From positions 48,715 to 112,714 of the forward strand of contig JAEWJI010000037.1 of the NCBI GenBank assembly GCA_023386645.1: a stretch of DNA of 64,000 bases. The letters run 5' to 3'. Of this stretch, positions 1 to 8,040 are shown one piece after another. The notes below the pieces were generated by a model. That model worked only from the letters and a program-made list of their open reading frames with translations, did not search any database and was not told where the DNA came from. A program made the position numbers and the translations under genes. Position 1 is the first letter of the stretch. The number at the start of each line of letters is the position of its first letter. Origin of the DNA: Pseudomonadota bacterium (GTDB taxonomy: Bacteria > Pseudomonadota > Alphaproteobacteria > Caulobacterales > Caulobacteraceae).

Positions 1-167
1 CGTCCCAGCGCCCGTGTGAGATCGGCGAAGGTGTTAAGCGGCTCGGCCCCGGCTATGATCAGCAGCGTCACGGCGAAGGCGAATGAAGCGTCGACAAAGG
101 CGTCCAGCCTCTGGGTCTCGATTGGCCGGATCGTCGCTGTCGCCGCTGCGGCGTTTCCTTCGTCCAT
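1..167 (-). CDS. TMEM175/DUF1211-like membrane protein, 5' part only
   Basis: Only the first 55 or so residues lie in the window; the rest runs off the left edge. The frame opens with ATG at 167, preceded by a strong GGAGGTGGGG ribosome site. Residues 20-31 read RLDAFVDASFAF and lead into a hydrophobic segment. This matches the RxxxF(S/V)D signature in the first helix of the TMEM175 (DUF1211) family, which are potassium-permeable membrane proteins with six helices per repeat. The usual Ser of FSD is Val here. The family call rests on this short N-terminus, so function is inferred. Confidence 0.6.
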   Translation of the reverse strand, partial: MDEGNAAAATATIRPIETQRLDAFVDASFAFAVTLLIIAGAEPLNTFADLTRALG

Positions 168-221
168 CCCCACCTCCCGCGTCCGAAGGTGCGCGAGAAC
201 ACCGGTCCCCGCAACGGCGAT

Positions 222-677
222 CTACAGCTTCTCGCGCGCGGCCTTCAGCTTGGCGACGAGCTCGCGCCGGGTCTTGTCCTGAGCCGCGTCGAGCTGTTCG
301 CCTTCCTTTTGGAGCGCCTCCAGCCGCCTGTTCAGGGCTTCACGGGCCTCGGCCTGTTCCGCGTCGAGTGTTTCCAGCCGCGCTTCGAGGGCCGCGACCC
401 GCTTGCGGTCGGCGGCGCTCGGCCCCTTTGGCTTGCGCCTGTTGGACACGGGGGCCGCCTTGCCGACGTCGACGGAGAGGCCCCGCTCGATCAGTTCGCC
501 CGGACGCGCCAGGGCGGCGTCGTGATCCGGCCCCTGGTCGACCTCCCGCGCCGATCCGTCCTTGAACAGGTCGCGCTCGAAGCCCCACGCCTGGAGGGCG
601 GCCTTTCGCGACGGGGCCGCGACGGTGAAGGCGTGAAAGCCGTCGGACCAGCAGAAGACCTTGAGCTTGCGCGCCAT
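222..677 (-). CDS. Hypothetical protein with C-terminal coiled coil
   Basis: A 151-residue protein with a good Shine-Dalgarno (GGAAGGAAC) before ATG 677. Residues 1-60 form a compact region (MARKLKVFCWSDGFHAFTV) ending in a possible linker. Residues 85-150 are rich in Ala, Glu, Leu, Lys and Arg with heptad spacing, as expected for a coiled coil. The N-terminus resembles small alphaproteobacterial proteins of unknown role; I do not recognise a named family. It is divergent from the lipoprotein at 754 and lies just downstream of the TMEM175-like gene on the same strand. Confidence 0.6.
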   Translation of the reverse strand: MARKLKVFCWSDGFHAFTVAAPSRKAALQAWGFERDLFKDGSAREVDQGPDHDAALARPGELIERGLSVDVGKAAPVSNRRKPKGPSAADRKRVAALEARLETLDAEQAEAREALNRRLEALQKEGEQLDAAQDKTRRELVAKLKAAREKL

Positions 678-753
678 CGCCGTTCCTTCCGCACCGCCGT
701 TGCCACGGGGAAACCCCCAAGGCTAACGTCCGGCTCCGTCGCGGAGTGCTCGA

Positions 754-1281
754 ATGAAGTCCTGGATCGCCGCCTTCCTGCCCGCCGTCGTCGCCCTGGC
801 GCTGGTCGGCGGGTGTTCACGCGAGGACCGGTCCGGTGCGGACGAAGGGGCCCGGCCCCTGGTCACTCCCGATGAGGTCCGGAGCCTTCTGAATACGCGC
901 GGCGCGGAGGGTGCGATCGCCGAACTGAGCGGCGGTGAAGGTCCGAACCGCTATCAGGCGGTGCTAGCTGGCATGGCGGATGGAGAGGCAGGTTGGCTGG
1001 AGCTCGCGCCGCTCTTGCGGCCGGGCGCGGAAGGCGAGGCCGGCGACGGTCTGATGGCCGCCCTCTCGCGGGGCCTGATCCGCAATCCCGCCGGTGTGCT
1101 GGCTCTGGCTTCGGATGCCCTGCCGCTGGTCGAGATCTGCGGCGAAAGCCGGATCGGGCCGGCCGAGGCCGACGTGGCGGCCTTCAAACGCGAGGCGACG
1201 GCGGCGGTCCGGGCGCTGGACGCGCCCGCGCTGAAGACCGCGCGAGCCACCTGTCTCGAAGGGCTTGAGGCGATCCCCTAG
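754..1281 (+). CDS. Putative lipoprotein of unknown function
   Basis: A 175-residue protein. Residues 1-20 form a signal peptide with a hydrophobic core, followed by a lipobox (LVGGC) with acylation expected at Cys21. The mature part is acidic and alanine-rich, predicted mostly helical, and contains two further Cys in its C-terminal half (near LVEICGES and RATCLEG) that could form a disulfide in the periplasm. It has no recognisable catalytic motif. The TAG stop at 1279-1281 abuts a promoter-like site for the next gene. Confidence 0.6.
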   Translation: MKSWIAAFLPAVVALALVGGCSREDRSGADEGARPLVTPDEVRSLLNTRGAEGAIAELSGGEGPNRYQAVLAGMADGEAGWLELAPLLRPGAEGEAGDGLMAALSRGLIRNPAGVLALASDALPLVEICGESRIGPAEADVAAFKREATAAVRALDAPALKTARATCLEGLEAIP

Positions 1282-1305
1282 GAACCTTGGCCGGACCAAC
1301 CGGTT
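1281..1305 (+). promoter_or_regulatory. EcfG-type stress promoter candidate
   Basis: GGAAC at 1281-1285, a 16-bp spacer, then GGTT at 1302-1305, 25 bp before the start codon at 1331. This resembles the alphaproteobacterial general-stress sigma (EcfG/SigT) consensus GGAAC-N16/17-CGTT with one change in the -10. The spacer begins CTTGGCC, and the same string occurs at the same place in the site at 19599. Assignment is by motif only. Confidence 0.5.
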
Positions 1306-1330
1306 GAGGCGAAACAACAGGAGTTTGCCA

Positions 1331-2029
1331 ATGACCGTCCCTGCCAGCGATCGGCCTATTCAGGATCCTCACGTGCACGCGCACGCGAATGTCGGGACGC
1401 CGTGGCATCCGCTGCACGCCCTCGTCTCCTGGCCCGCTGTCATCGCCGGCGCGATCGTGGCCGTGGCGGCGGGGGCGATGTTGAACCTGCTTGGCGTCGC
1501 CCTCGGCGCTGGCGCGTTCAACCCCTACGACCTCGATGGCGGAGACGCCGAAGGCTTCGCCGCCGCAGCCGGCATGTGGGCCACGCTCGCCAACGCCATC
1601 GCCCTGTTCGTCGGCGGGGCGGTCGCCAGTCGCGCCGCGAAATACGCCGATCATCACAAGGGCGCGCTTCACGGTCTGTGCGTCTGGGCCGTCGCCTTCC
1701 TGATCGCCATCCTGATCACCACGGCTTCGGCCGCCGCGAGCACAGCCACGGTGGCGGGCGGAGAAGCGGCTCGGGCCTCGTCCGAGGACACGATCCTCAG
1801 CGATGCGCTCGCCCCCGAGCGTCGCCTGGCCGATGGCCAACTGGTCGTTCCTCCGGAGGCCAGGGTGGAAGCCGAGCGGGCGGCCGACAACACCTCGACT
1901 CTGGCTCTCTGGGGCTTCCTGACCATGCTGATCGGTGGGATCGCGGCCGTGGTCGGAGGGCTGTATGGCACCCGGAACCATCGCTGGATGGCCAAGGCCG
2001 GCATGGTGGACGACCGCGTCCAGCCCTGA
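1331..2029 (+). CDS. Predicted inner-membrane protein, unknown function
   Basis: A 232-residue protein. ATG 1331 is chosen because CAGGAG lies 7 bases upstream; the frame is open further 5' but without a good ribosome site. Three or four hydrophobic segments are visible: about residues 35-60 (SWPAVIAGAIVAVAAGAML), 90-110, 125-150 and 205-225. The first has a Gly/Ala-rich pattern typical of small alphaproteobacterial membrane proteins. A hydrophilic loop of about 60 residues follows the third segment. The promoter-like site at 1281-1305 suggests general stress control. The molecular role is unknown. Confidence 0.65.
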   Translation: MTVPASDRPIQDPHVHAHANVGTPWHPLHALVSWPAVIAGAIVAVAAGAMLNLLGVALGAGAFNPYDLDGGDAEGFAAAAGMWATLANAIALFVGGAVASRAAKYADHHKGALHGLCVWAVAFLIAILITTASAAASTATVAGGEAARASSEDTILSDALAPERRLADGQLVVPPEARVEAERAADNTSTLALWGFLTMLIGGIAAVVGGLYGTRNHRWMAKAGMVDDRVQP

Positions 2030-2094
2030 GCCGAATGACGCGCGCCGTGACAGGCCGTCCCGGGGGCGGCCTGTTTCGCGTCGGCGCGCCTCGG

Positions 2095-2691
2095 TTAGGC
2101 GGCTTGGCGTCGACGTTGCAGGTGAATCACCGCCCCGCCGGCCAAGCCCGTGGCGAACAGGATCATCGCCCATTCCGTCAGGGTTGGAATGATCGGTACA
2201 TCGAAGGCGACGCTGAAGTAGCTGTCGTCTCCTATTCCCCAAATGCCATCAACCCAGAACTGGCCGTCAGCGTAGTAGTCGGTTCCCGAATTCACCACCT
2301 CCGGCGAACCCGAGATGATGTTGCGGTGGATCAGGTAGGTTTCGCCAGGGCTAACCGGCACACCCCCCGGGATCCCGATGGCCACGATCTGGTAGGTCGG
2401 CGCCGTCGCGCTGACGGATAGCACGGGCGATACATGCACGAAGGTGTTGGTGCCGGCGTCGCTCTCCCGCTGCAGCCCCAAGGTGAAGGTTCCAGAGCCC
2501 GTTAATCCCAGTTCGATACGGTCGATCCGGGTCACGCCCGCCGGTACGGTGAATATCTGACCGGCATAGGCTTCCGAGGCGGAGAACGGCGCGACGCCTG
2601 GACCCTTGTCGCCGATCGTGGTCTGAGCCGCGGCAGAGCCGCATACTGCCAGCGCGGCGGCGCACGCCAGGGTGGCGATGATGGCTTTCAT
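2095..2691 (-). CDS. IPTL-CTERM domain surface protein
   Basis: A 198-residue exported protein. Start ATG 2691 has a purine-rich GAGGGGGG site upstream and is followed at once by a signal peptide (AALAVCGSAAAQ). The mature region looks like a beta-rich extracellular domain with no catalytic motif. The C-terminus carries the tripartite sorting signal of the IPTL-CTERM family: IPTLTEWAMILF, a hydrophobic helix, then an Arg-rich end (HLQRRRQAA). In that family the tail is recognised by an exosortase-type enzyme (XrtH). No such enzyme is in the window. A second member lies at 39026-39748. Ligand and role are unknown. Confidence 0.8.
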   Translation of the reverse strand: MKAIIATLACAAALAVCGSAAAQTTIGDKGPGVAPFSASEAYAGQIFTVPAGVTRIDRIELGLTGSGTFTLGLQRESDAGTNTFVHVSPVLSVSATAPTYQIVAIGIPGGVPVSPGETYLIHRNIISGSPEVVNSGTDYYADGQFWVDGIWGIGDDSYFSVAFDVPIIPTLTEWAMILFATGLAGGAVIHLQRRRQAA

Positions 2692-2712
2692 GGATGCCCC
2701 CCTCGTAATCAG

Positions 2713-2736
2713 GCTTTCCGTTATGTGGCGGAAAGC
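2713..2736. repeat. Perfect 8-bp hairpin in the leader of the IPTL-CTERM gene
   Basis: GCTTTCCG at 2713-2720 and CGGAAAGC at 2729-2736 form a perfect stem with an 8-nt loop, 22 bases upstream of the start codon at 2691 on the minus strand. It could be an mRNA leader hairpin or an operator; there is no poly-T run, so a terminator is unlikely. Confidence 0.5.
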
Positions 2737-2795
2737 GCTGGGCCAAGTCAAACCGTCAGGTTCACGCCCGGGCCGTCTGATTCCGAGGTCTCGAC

Positions 2796-2870
2796 TGGAG
2801 CGGGCGAGGCGATTCGAACGCCCGACCCTCACCTTGGCAAGGTGATGCTCTACCCCTGAGCTACGCCCGC
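2796..2870 (-). tRNA. tRNA-Gly (anticodon GCC)
   Basis: A complete cloverleaf on the minus strand. The acceptor arm GCGGGCG (2864-2870) pairs with CGCCCGC, followed by discriminator T and an encoded CCA at 2796-2798. The D arm contains GCTCAGGGGTAGAGC, the anticodon loop TTGCCAA gives GCC, and the T arm contains GTTCGAATC. Length is 75 nt with CCA. No integrase or repeated tRNA end is nearby, so there is no sign that it served as an integration site. Confidence 0.97.
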
Positions 2871-2992
2871 GCTCCGTGACCGGCCAAGCAGCCAATCCGT
2901 CGAGAGGCGGGCGTATAGCGGCCGGGATTTGACCCCGCAAGCCCTTTTCCGAGCCCCGTGACGGGTAACGACGCCTTAAAGGCCGGCGGGCC

Positions 2993-3391
2993 ATGCTGGA
3001 CCGCATGGATCGTCGCGCTCTCCTAGGCCTGGCCACGGCCGCGGTCGCCACCCCGGCCCTGGCCGGGGGCGGGGGTGGCGGCGCCAAGTCGGGCTATCTG
3101 CCGGTCCCCACGGTCACGGCGACCCTTGTCCGCATGCACGGCGACCGAGGCGTCCTCACGGTCGAGACAGGGATCGATACGTCCGATGCCATGCTCTACG
3201 CGCTCGCCCAGCAAGCTCTGCCCCGTCTACGGGCCGCCTACGCTGAGATCGCCCAGCGAGCGGCCGCCGGCCTGCGCCCGGGCTTGGCGCCTGACGTCGA
3301 TCGTCTGGCGAGCGAGCTCCAGACGGCCACGGATGCAGCTTTGGGCCGGCGCGGGGGCCGGCTTCTGCTGGGAACTGTAATGGCCATCTAG
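2993..3391 (+). CDS. Small exported protein of unknown function
   Basis: A 132-residue protein. The N-terminus MDRRALLGLATAAVATPALAGG is Tat-like (two Arg then a hydrophobic core), giving export to the periplasm. ATG 3005 is an equally good start. The mature part begins with a Gly run and contains YLPVPTVTATLVR, then helical segments with several Arg and Ala. Similar short proteins occur in Caulobacterales genomes without an assigned role; I see no catalytic motif. It is followed 83 bp later by the EipA-like gene on the same strand. Confidence 0.6.
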   Translation: MLDRMDRRALLGLATAAVATPALAGGGGGGAKSGYLPVPTVTATLVRMHGDRGVLTVETGIDTSDAMLYALAQQALPRLRAAYAEIAQRAAAGLRPGLAPDVDRLASELQTATDAALGRRGGRLLLGTVMAI

Positions 3392-3474
3392 GAGCAACCT
3401 CTCGTTAACCTCGGGGCCTCACCTCTGCCCCAAAGGCGTGGCGACATCCGGGACGACGCGCCGGGAGACAAAGC

Positions 3475-4077
3475 ATGCATCGCCGCCATCTGATCCTGTC
3501 CGGTCTCGCTGCCGCGACGCCGCTCGCCGCCTGCGCCACCCGCCCGGCCGCCGACCCCAACTATCCGGTGCGATCTGACCAGACCGCGCCGGCCTATACC
3601 GCTGACGAATTGATTGCGGCCGGCTCGCGCGAGCTGGGCATCGCGGCCGAGGCCATGGGCGGCGCCATCGAGCGCATCTTCGCCGATCAGGGCGACCGCC
3701 CGACCGCCTATATCGCGGGCGAGGAGGGCGCGGGCGCCGCCGGCGTCGGCCTGCGCTACGGACGCGGCGCGCTTCACATGAAGGATCTGTCAGCCTCGCA
3801 GGAGGTGTTCTGGCAGGGCGTTTCGATCGGCTGGGATGTGGGCGGAAACGCCAGTCGCGTCTTCACCCTGGTCTATGGCCTCTATCACCCCGACATGATC
3901 TATCGCCGCTACCCCGGCGTGGAGGGATCGGCCTATCTGGTCGCCGGTCTGGGAGTGAACTACCAGCGCGCCGATGGCATCGTCCTGGCGCCGGTGCGCA
4001 CCGGCGTGGGCCTGCGCCTGGGCGCAAACGTCGGCACCATGGCGTACAGCCGTCAGCGGAATATTCTGCCTTTCTGA
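3475..4077 (+). CDS. eipA: EipA-like envelope integrity protein (DUF1134)
   Basis: A 200-residue protein with a signal peptide ending in AAC (Cys20 fits a lipobox, LAAC). The mature domain contains RPTAYIAGEEG, LRYGRGALHMK, FWQGVSIGWDVGGNASRVFTLVYGL and a C-terminal VGLRLGANVGTM. These are hallmarks of DUF1134. The Brucella member EipA is a periplasmic beta-sheet protein needed for envelope integrity and linked to cell-division and O-antigen phenotypes. The Gly-rich strands agree with a small barrel. Role here is inferred from the family. It is followed by the phosphoglycosyl transferase region, which fits an envelope theme. Confidence 0.82.
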   Translation: MHRRHLILSGLAAATPLAACATRPAADPNYPVRSDQTAPAYTADELIAAGSRELGIAAEAMGGAIERIFADQGDRPTAYIAGEEGAGAAGVGLRYGRGALHMKDLSASQEVFWQGVSIGWDVGGNASRVFTLVYGLYHPDMIYRRYPGVEGSAYLVAGLGVNYQRADGIVLAPVRTGVGLRLGANVGTMAYSRQRNILPF

Positions 4078-4128
4078 CCGCGTGTTCGGGTTAGCGCGGC
4101 CTGCTTCCGAGGTCCGGCGACCCTAAGC

Positions 4129-4157
4129 TTGACAGTGGCTCGCCGTCGGCAATGTTC
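4129..4157 (+). promoter_or_regulatory. Housekeeping-type promoter candidate before the phosphoglycosyl transferase
   Basis: TTGACA at 4129-4134 is a perfect -35; 17 bp later lies ATGTTC, a poor -10. TATGTC a few bases further on is an alternative. The site lies in the 116-bp gap between eipA and the short reading frame at 4194. Confidence 0.35.
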
Positions 4158-4193
4158 GCTGTTATGTCCTTAGGATAGCGGAGCGGGGACGCG

Positions 4194-4315
4194 ATGGCAG
4201 GCAGCGACGCCAGGTCCACCAACTCGGTGACTGCGCTCCGCCCTGCGGCTGAGGCATCCCTGCGGACGCCGGGCTTCCGGTTGCTGGCCCCCGAGCGCGC
4301 GGACGGGCCTTCCTA

Positions 4316-4316
<1 letters not shown>
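4194..4316 (+). CDS. Possible 40-residue leader peptide
   Basis: A short frame starting at ATG 4194 with a GGAGCGGGG ribosome site, ending in TAA at 4314-4316. The last base of its stop is the first base of the ATG of the next gene (TAATG), an arrangement typical of translational coupling. The peptide is hydrophilic with no signal or membrane segment. Codon choice is mixed, so it may be only a leader or chance frame. Alternatively, it is a remnant 5' extension of the transferase in another frame. Confidence 0.3.
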
Positions 4317-4933
<617 letters not shown>

Positions 4934-5032
4934 CGCGAGGGATCGGTTCGTTCCGTCTGGTCGTTCCGCAGAGGAAGGTTTATGAGCCGCCAGCCCCGGC
5001 AAGAGGGCGAACATTTCAGGGATTGGAAGATC

Positions 5033-6148
5033 ATGCGCGTCGGCGTGCCCAAGGAAATCAAGAAGAACGAGCACCGCATCGGCCTGACGCCGACCGCCGT
5101 CCGGGAATATGTCGCCCACGGCCACCAGGTCTCGATCCAGGAGGGCGCGGGCCTGGGCGCCGGCTTCACCGACGCCGACTACAAGAAGGCCGGGGCCAGG
5201 ATCGTCTCCACCGCCCAGCAGATCTTCGCCGACAACGACATGATCGTGAAGGTCAAGGAGCCCCAGAAGGTCGAGTGGGAGATGCTCCGCCCCGACCAGA
5301 TCCTGTTCACCTACCTGCACCTAGCGCCCGACCCGGACCAGACCCACGGCCTGATCGCCTCGGGCTGCGCCGCCATCGCCTATGAGACCGTGACCAATGC
5401 CCAGGGCGGCCTGCCGCTGCTGGCGCCGATGTCCGAGGTCGCGGGCCGGATCGCCGTCTTCTCGGCGGCCGAGACGTTGCTGAAGCACAACGGCGGCATG
5501 GGCCTGCTGTTCTGCGGCGTGCCGGGCGTGGCGCCGGCGCGGGTGCTGGTTCTGGGCGGCGGGGTCGTGGGGCTGAACGCCGCGCGCATGGCGATGGGTC
5601 TGGGCGCCGAGGTGGTGGTGCTGGAACGGTCGATCCCGCGCATGGCCTATATCGACGAGGTCACCAACGGCCGGGTCATCACCCGCTATTCCTCGATCGG
5701 GGCGATCGAGGAGGAGATGGTCAAGGCCGACGTGATCATCGGGGCTGTCCTGGTCCCGGGGGCCGAGGCGCCCAAGCTGATCAAGCGCGAGCACCTGAAG
5801 CAGATGAAGCCGGGCAGCGTGCTGGTCGATGTCGCCATCGACCAAGGCGGATGCTTCGAGACATCCAAGCCCACGACCCACGAGGACCCGACCTATGTGA
5901 TCGACAACGTGGTCCACTACTGCGTGGCCAACATGCCCGGCGCCGCGCCGCGCACCTCGTCGGAGGCGCTGAACAACGCCACCCTGCCGTTCGGCCTGGC
6001 GCTGGCGGACCATGGGCTGGACGCCTTGAAGACGAACCCGCATCTGGCTCGCGGCCTCAACGTGCTGGGCGGCAAGATCACCTATCCTGCCGTCGCCGAG
6101 GCCCTGGGCCTGGAATGGACCGACCCCTACGGCGTCTGGGCCGCCTGA
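5033..6148 (+). CDS. ald: Alanine dehydrogenase
   Basis: A 371-residue enzyme, the usual length, catalysing reversible NAD-dependent oxidative deamination of L-alanine to pyruvate and ammonia in the cytoplasm. ATG 5033 gives the conserved start MRVGVPKEIKKNEHRIGLTP. Lys75 and His96 (YLHLAP) match the catalytic residues of the family. The Rossmann motif GGGVVGLNAARMA is central, and VDVAIDQGGCFETS near residue 270 is a family signature. The gene stands alone. A strong inverted repeat follows it. Confidence 0.96.
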   Translation: MRVGVPKEIKKNEHRIGLTPTAVREYVAHGHQVSIQEGAGLGAGFTDADYKKAGARIVSTAQQIFADNDMIVKVKEPQKVEWEMLRPDQILFTYLHLAPDPDQTHGLIASGCAAIAYETVTNAQGGLPLLAPMSEVAGRIAVFSAAETLLKHNGGMGLLFCGVPGVAPARVLVLGGGVVGLNAARMAMGLGAEVVVLERSIPRMAYIDEVTNGRVITRYSSIGAIEEEMVKADVIIGAVLVPGAEAPKLIKREHLKQMKPGSVLVDVAIDQGGCFETSKPTTHEDPTYVIDNVVHYCVANMPGAAPRTSSEALNNATLPFGLALADHGLDALKTNPHLARGLNVLGGKITYPAVAEALGLEWTDPYGVWAA

Positions 6149-6165
6149 CCCGCGAGACGAAAACC

Positions 6166-6198
6166 GGGCGTTCACGCAATTTTTGCGGGTGAGCGCCC
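6166..6198 (+). terminator. Strong hairpin after ald
   Basis: GGGCGTTCAC at 6166-6175 pairs with GTGAGCGCCC at 6189-6198 (ten pairs, one G-U), enclosing a 13-nt loop. There is no downstream U run, so it is either a U-less terminator, an mRNA 3' stabiliser for ald, or a leader structure for the histidine kinase. Confidence 0.5.
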
Positions 6199-6203
6199 AG
6201 GGT

Positions 6204-6219
6204 CCCCCGTTCAAGGGGG
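6204..6219 (+). promoter_or_regulatory. Hairpin covering the ribosome site of the hybrid kinase gene
   Basis: CCCCC at 6204-6208 can pair with GGGGG at 6215-6219, which is the only Shine-Dalgarno-like sequence before ATG 6224. Together with the hairpin at 6166-6198 this gives a structured leader that could hold down translation. Confidence 0.4.
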
Positions 6220-6223
6220 CTCC

Positions 6224-7996
6224 ATGACCATCGATGCGTCGATCGCGCACCAGCTGAAGGCCAGCGCGCAGGAACGGGCGAAACAGATTCCGGTGCGGGT
6301 CGTCCTGGCGATCCTCATCGCCTGGTCGCTTTACGCCGCGGGCCATGTCGATTGGGTCGCCCCCTGGTTCGCGCTCAGCGCCGCGGTCCAGGCCTTCGAG
6401 TATTTCGGCATGGCCGGGGTCAGGCGAGCGGAGGGGCCGGTCGGGCGGACGTCGATGATCACGGCGCTGGTGGCGGTGGGCCTGATGTCCGGAATCCACG
6501 CCGCCCTGGCCGCCGGTCTGTGGCTGAGCGGCCTGCCGGCGTTGGTCACCGTGGCGGTCCTCATCCTGTGCGGCGGGCTGCTGAACAATGTGGCCTCGGC
6601 CGGTTCGTCCCGTCCGTTGTTCTTCCTGGGTGCGGCGCCCTATCTGGCGGCCCTGGTCTTCATGCCGGTGGTCGTCACCATCAGCGGCGTCGAAAACGTC
6701 CACCTGCCGCTGCTGCTCATGGCCGTCTGTCTGTTCTCGATGGGCATGTTCAGCGTGTGGAACCGGGTGAACGGCGCCCGCAAGGCGGAGGCCCAGGCCC
6801 GCGAGGAGGCCGAACGCCGGCTGGAGGTCGCCGAGGCCGCGATGGCCGATCGGGCCGCCATGGCCGCGATCGTCAGCCACGAACTGCGCACTCCCGTCAG
6901 CGCCATCCTGGCCGGCGCCCATGTGATCCGACATGGCGACCGCCCCGAAAGCACCGACGACACCGCCGATCTGATCATCGACGCCGGACGGCTGATGACC
7001 GGCATGCTCAACGACCTGCTCGACCATTCCAAGATCGAGGCGCGGGCCATGACGCTGGAGGCGCGGGACTTCGACCTGACCGCCTTCGTCCAGGACACGG
7101 CGCGCTTCTGGGCCGCCCCTGCCGCCCAGAAGGGCCTCGCCTTCGTAGCGCCCGAACCGGCCGAGCCCCTGTGGCTGAGGGGCGATCCGTACCGCCTGCG
7201 CCAGATCCTCAACAACCTCCTGTCCAACGCGCTGAAGTTCACCTCCGCCGGGACCGTGGCTTTCGAAGCGGCGACGCGCGCGTCCGGCGAAGGCCGCTTC
7301 GAGCTTCGCCTGACCGTCCGCGACCAGGGTCAGGGGATCGCTCCCGACGCCATGGCCCGCCTGTTCGCGCCCTTCGCACAGGGCTCGGCCGAGGTCGCCC
7401 GCACCTACGGGGGAACCGGCCTGGGCCTGACGGTCAGCCGCGATCTCGCGCGGCTCATGGGCGGCGAACTGGTGGCCGTGAGCGAGCCCGGCCAGGGGGC
7501 GGCCTTCACCCTGACAGTCGAGCTGGAGGCCGGGAGCCCGGTCAAGGAGGCCGACGCCTTCGACGCTCCGCCACTGGACCTGAACCGCAGGCTCAAGGTG
7601 CTGGCCGTCGACGATCACGAGATCAACCGCCGGACCCTGGCCCTGGTCCTGCAGCCGCTGGAGGTCGAACTGACCACCGCGTGCGACGGTCAGTCGGCGC
7701 TCGAGGTCCTGGCCGATCAGGTCTTCGACGTGGTCCTGATGGACGTGAACATGCCCGGCATCGACGGTAACGAGGCGACCCGTCGCCTGCGCGCCTCGGA
7801 CGGTCCGAACGCGACCGTTCCCGTCATCGGCTTCTCGGCCGGGGCCGAGCCCGCCCAGGTCCAGGCCTGTCGGGACGCCGGCATGACCGACTGGCTGCCC
7901 AAGCCTCTGGAGCCTCGCCGGCTGTACGAGGCGCTCGATCGCGCCGTGTCGGCGGTCAACCCTGCCCCGGCTGAGCACGAGTTGGAAGTGGCCTGA
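6224..7996 (+). CDS. Hybrid sensor histidine kinase/receiver protein
   Basis: A 590-residue inner-membrane protein. Residues 25-180 hold five or six hydrophobic segments with no large periplasmic domain, so the membrane part itself is probably the sensor. A short coiled-coil linker follows (KAEAQAREEAERRLEV). HisKA: VSHELRTPVSAI with phospho-acceptor His near 219. HATPase: N box QILNNLLSNALKF, G1 DQGQGIAPD, G2 GGTGLGLTV. A C-terminal receiver domain starts near 460 (VLAVDDHEINRR) with phosphorylated Asp near 507 (VLMDVNMPG). No DNA-binding domain and no adjacent response regulator or Hpt, so the partner is elsewhere. Signal unknown. Confidence 0.92.
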   Translation: MTIDASIAHQLKASAQERAKQIPVRVVLAILIAWSLYAAGHVDWVAPWFALSAAVQAFEYFGMAGVRRAEGPVGRTSMITALVAVGLMSGIHAALAAGLWLSGLPALVTVAVLILCGGLLNNVASAGSSRPLFFLGAAPYLAALVFMPVVVTISGVENVHLPLLLMAVCLFSMGMFSVWNRVNGARKAEAQAREEAERRLEVAEAAMADRAAMAAIVSHELRTPVSAILAGAHVIRHGDRPESTDDTADLIIDAGRLMTGMLNDLLDHSKIEARAMTLEARDFDLTAFVQDTARFWAAPAAQKGLAFVAPEPAEPLWLRGDPYRLRQILNNLLSNALKFTSAGTVAFEAATRASGEGRFELRLTVRDQGQGIAPDAMARLFAPFAQGSAEVARTYGGTGLGLTVSRDLARLMGGELVAVSEPGQGAAFTLTVELEAGSPVKEADAFDAPPLDLNRRLKVLAVDDHEINRRTLALVLQPLEVELTTACDGQSALEVLADQVFDVVLMDVNMPGIDGNEATRRLRASDGPNATVPVIGFSAGAEPAQVQACRDAGMTDWLPKPLEPRRLYEALDRAVSAVNPAPAEHELEVA

Positions 7997-8040
7997 CAGC
8001 CTGCCTGTAATTCGCCGCTGTCTTAAGCCATAAGCCCCCG

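Noticed and set aside
5321..7978. A very long open frame on the minus strand opposite ald and the hybrid kinase
   Set aside because: It runs opposite two well-supported genes, has a Gln/His/Arg/Gly-rich composition typical of antisense frames in GC-rich DNA and matches no family.
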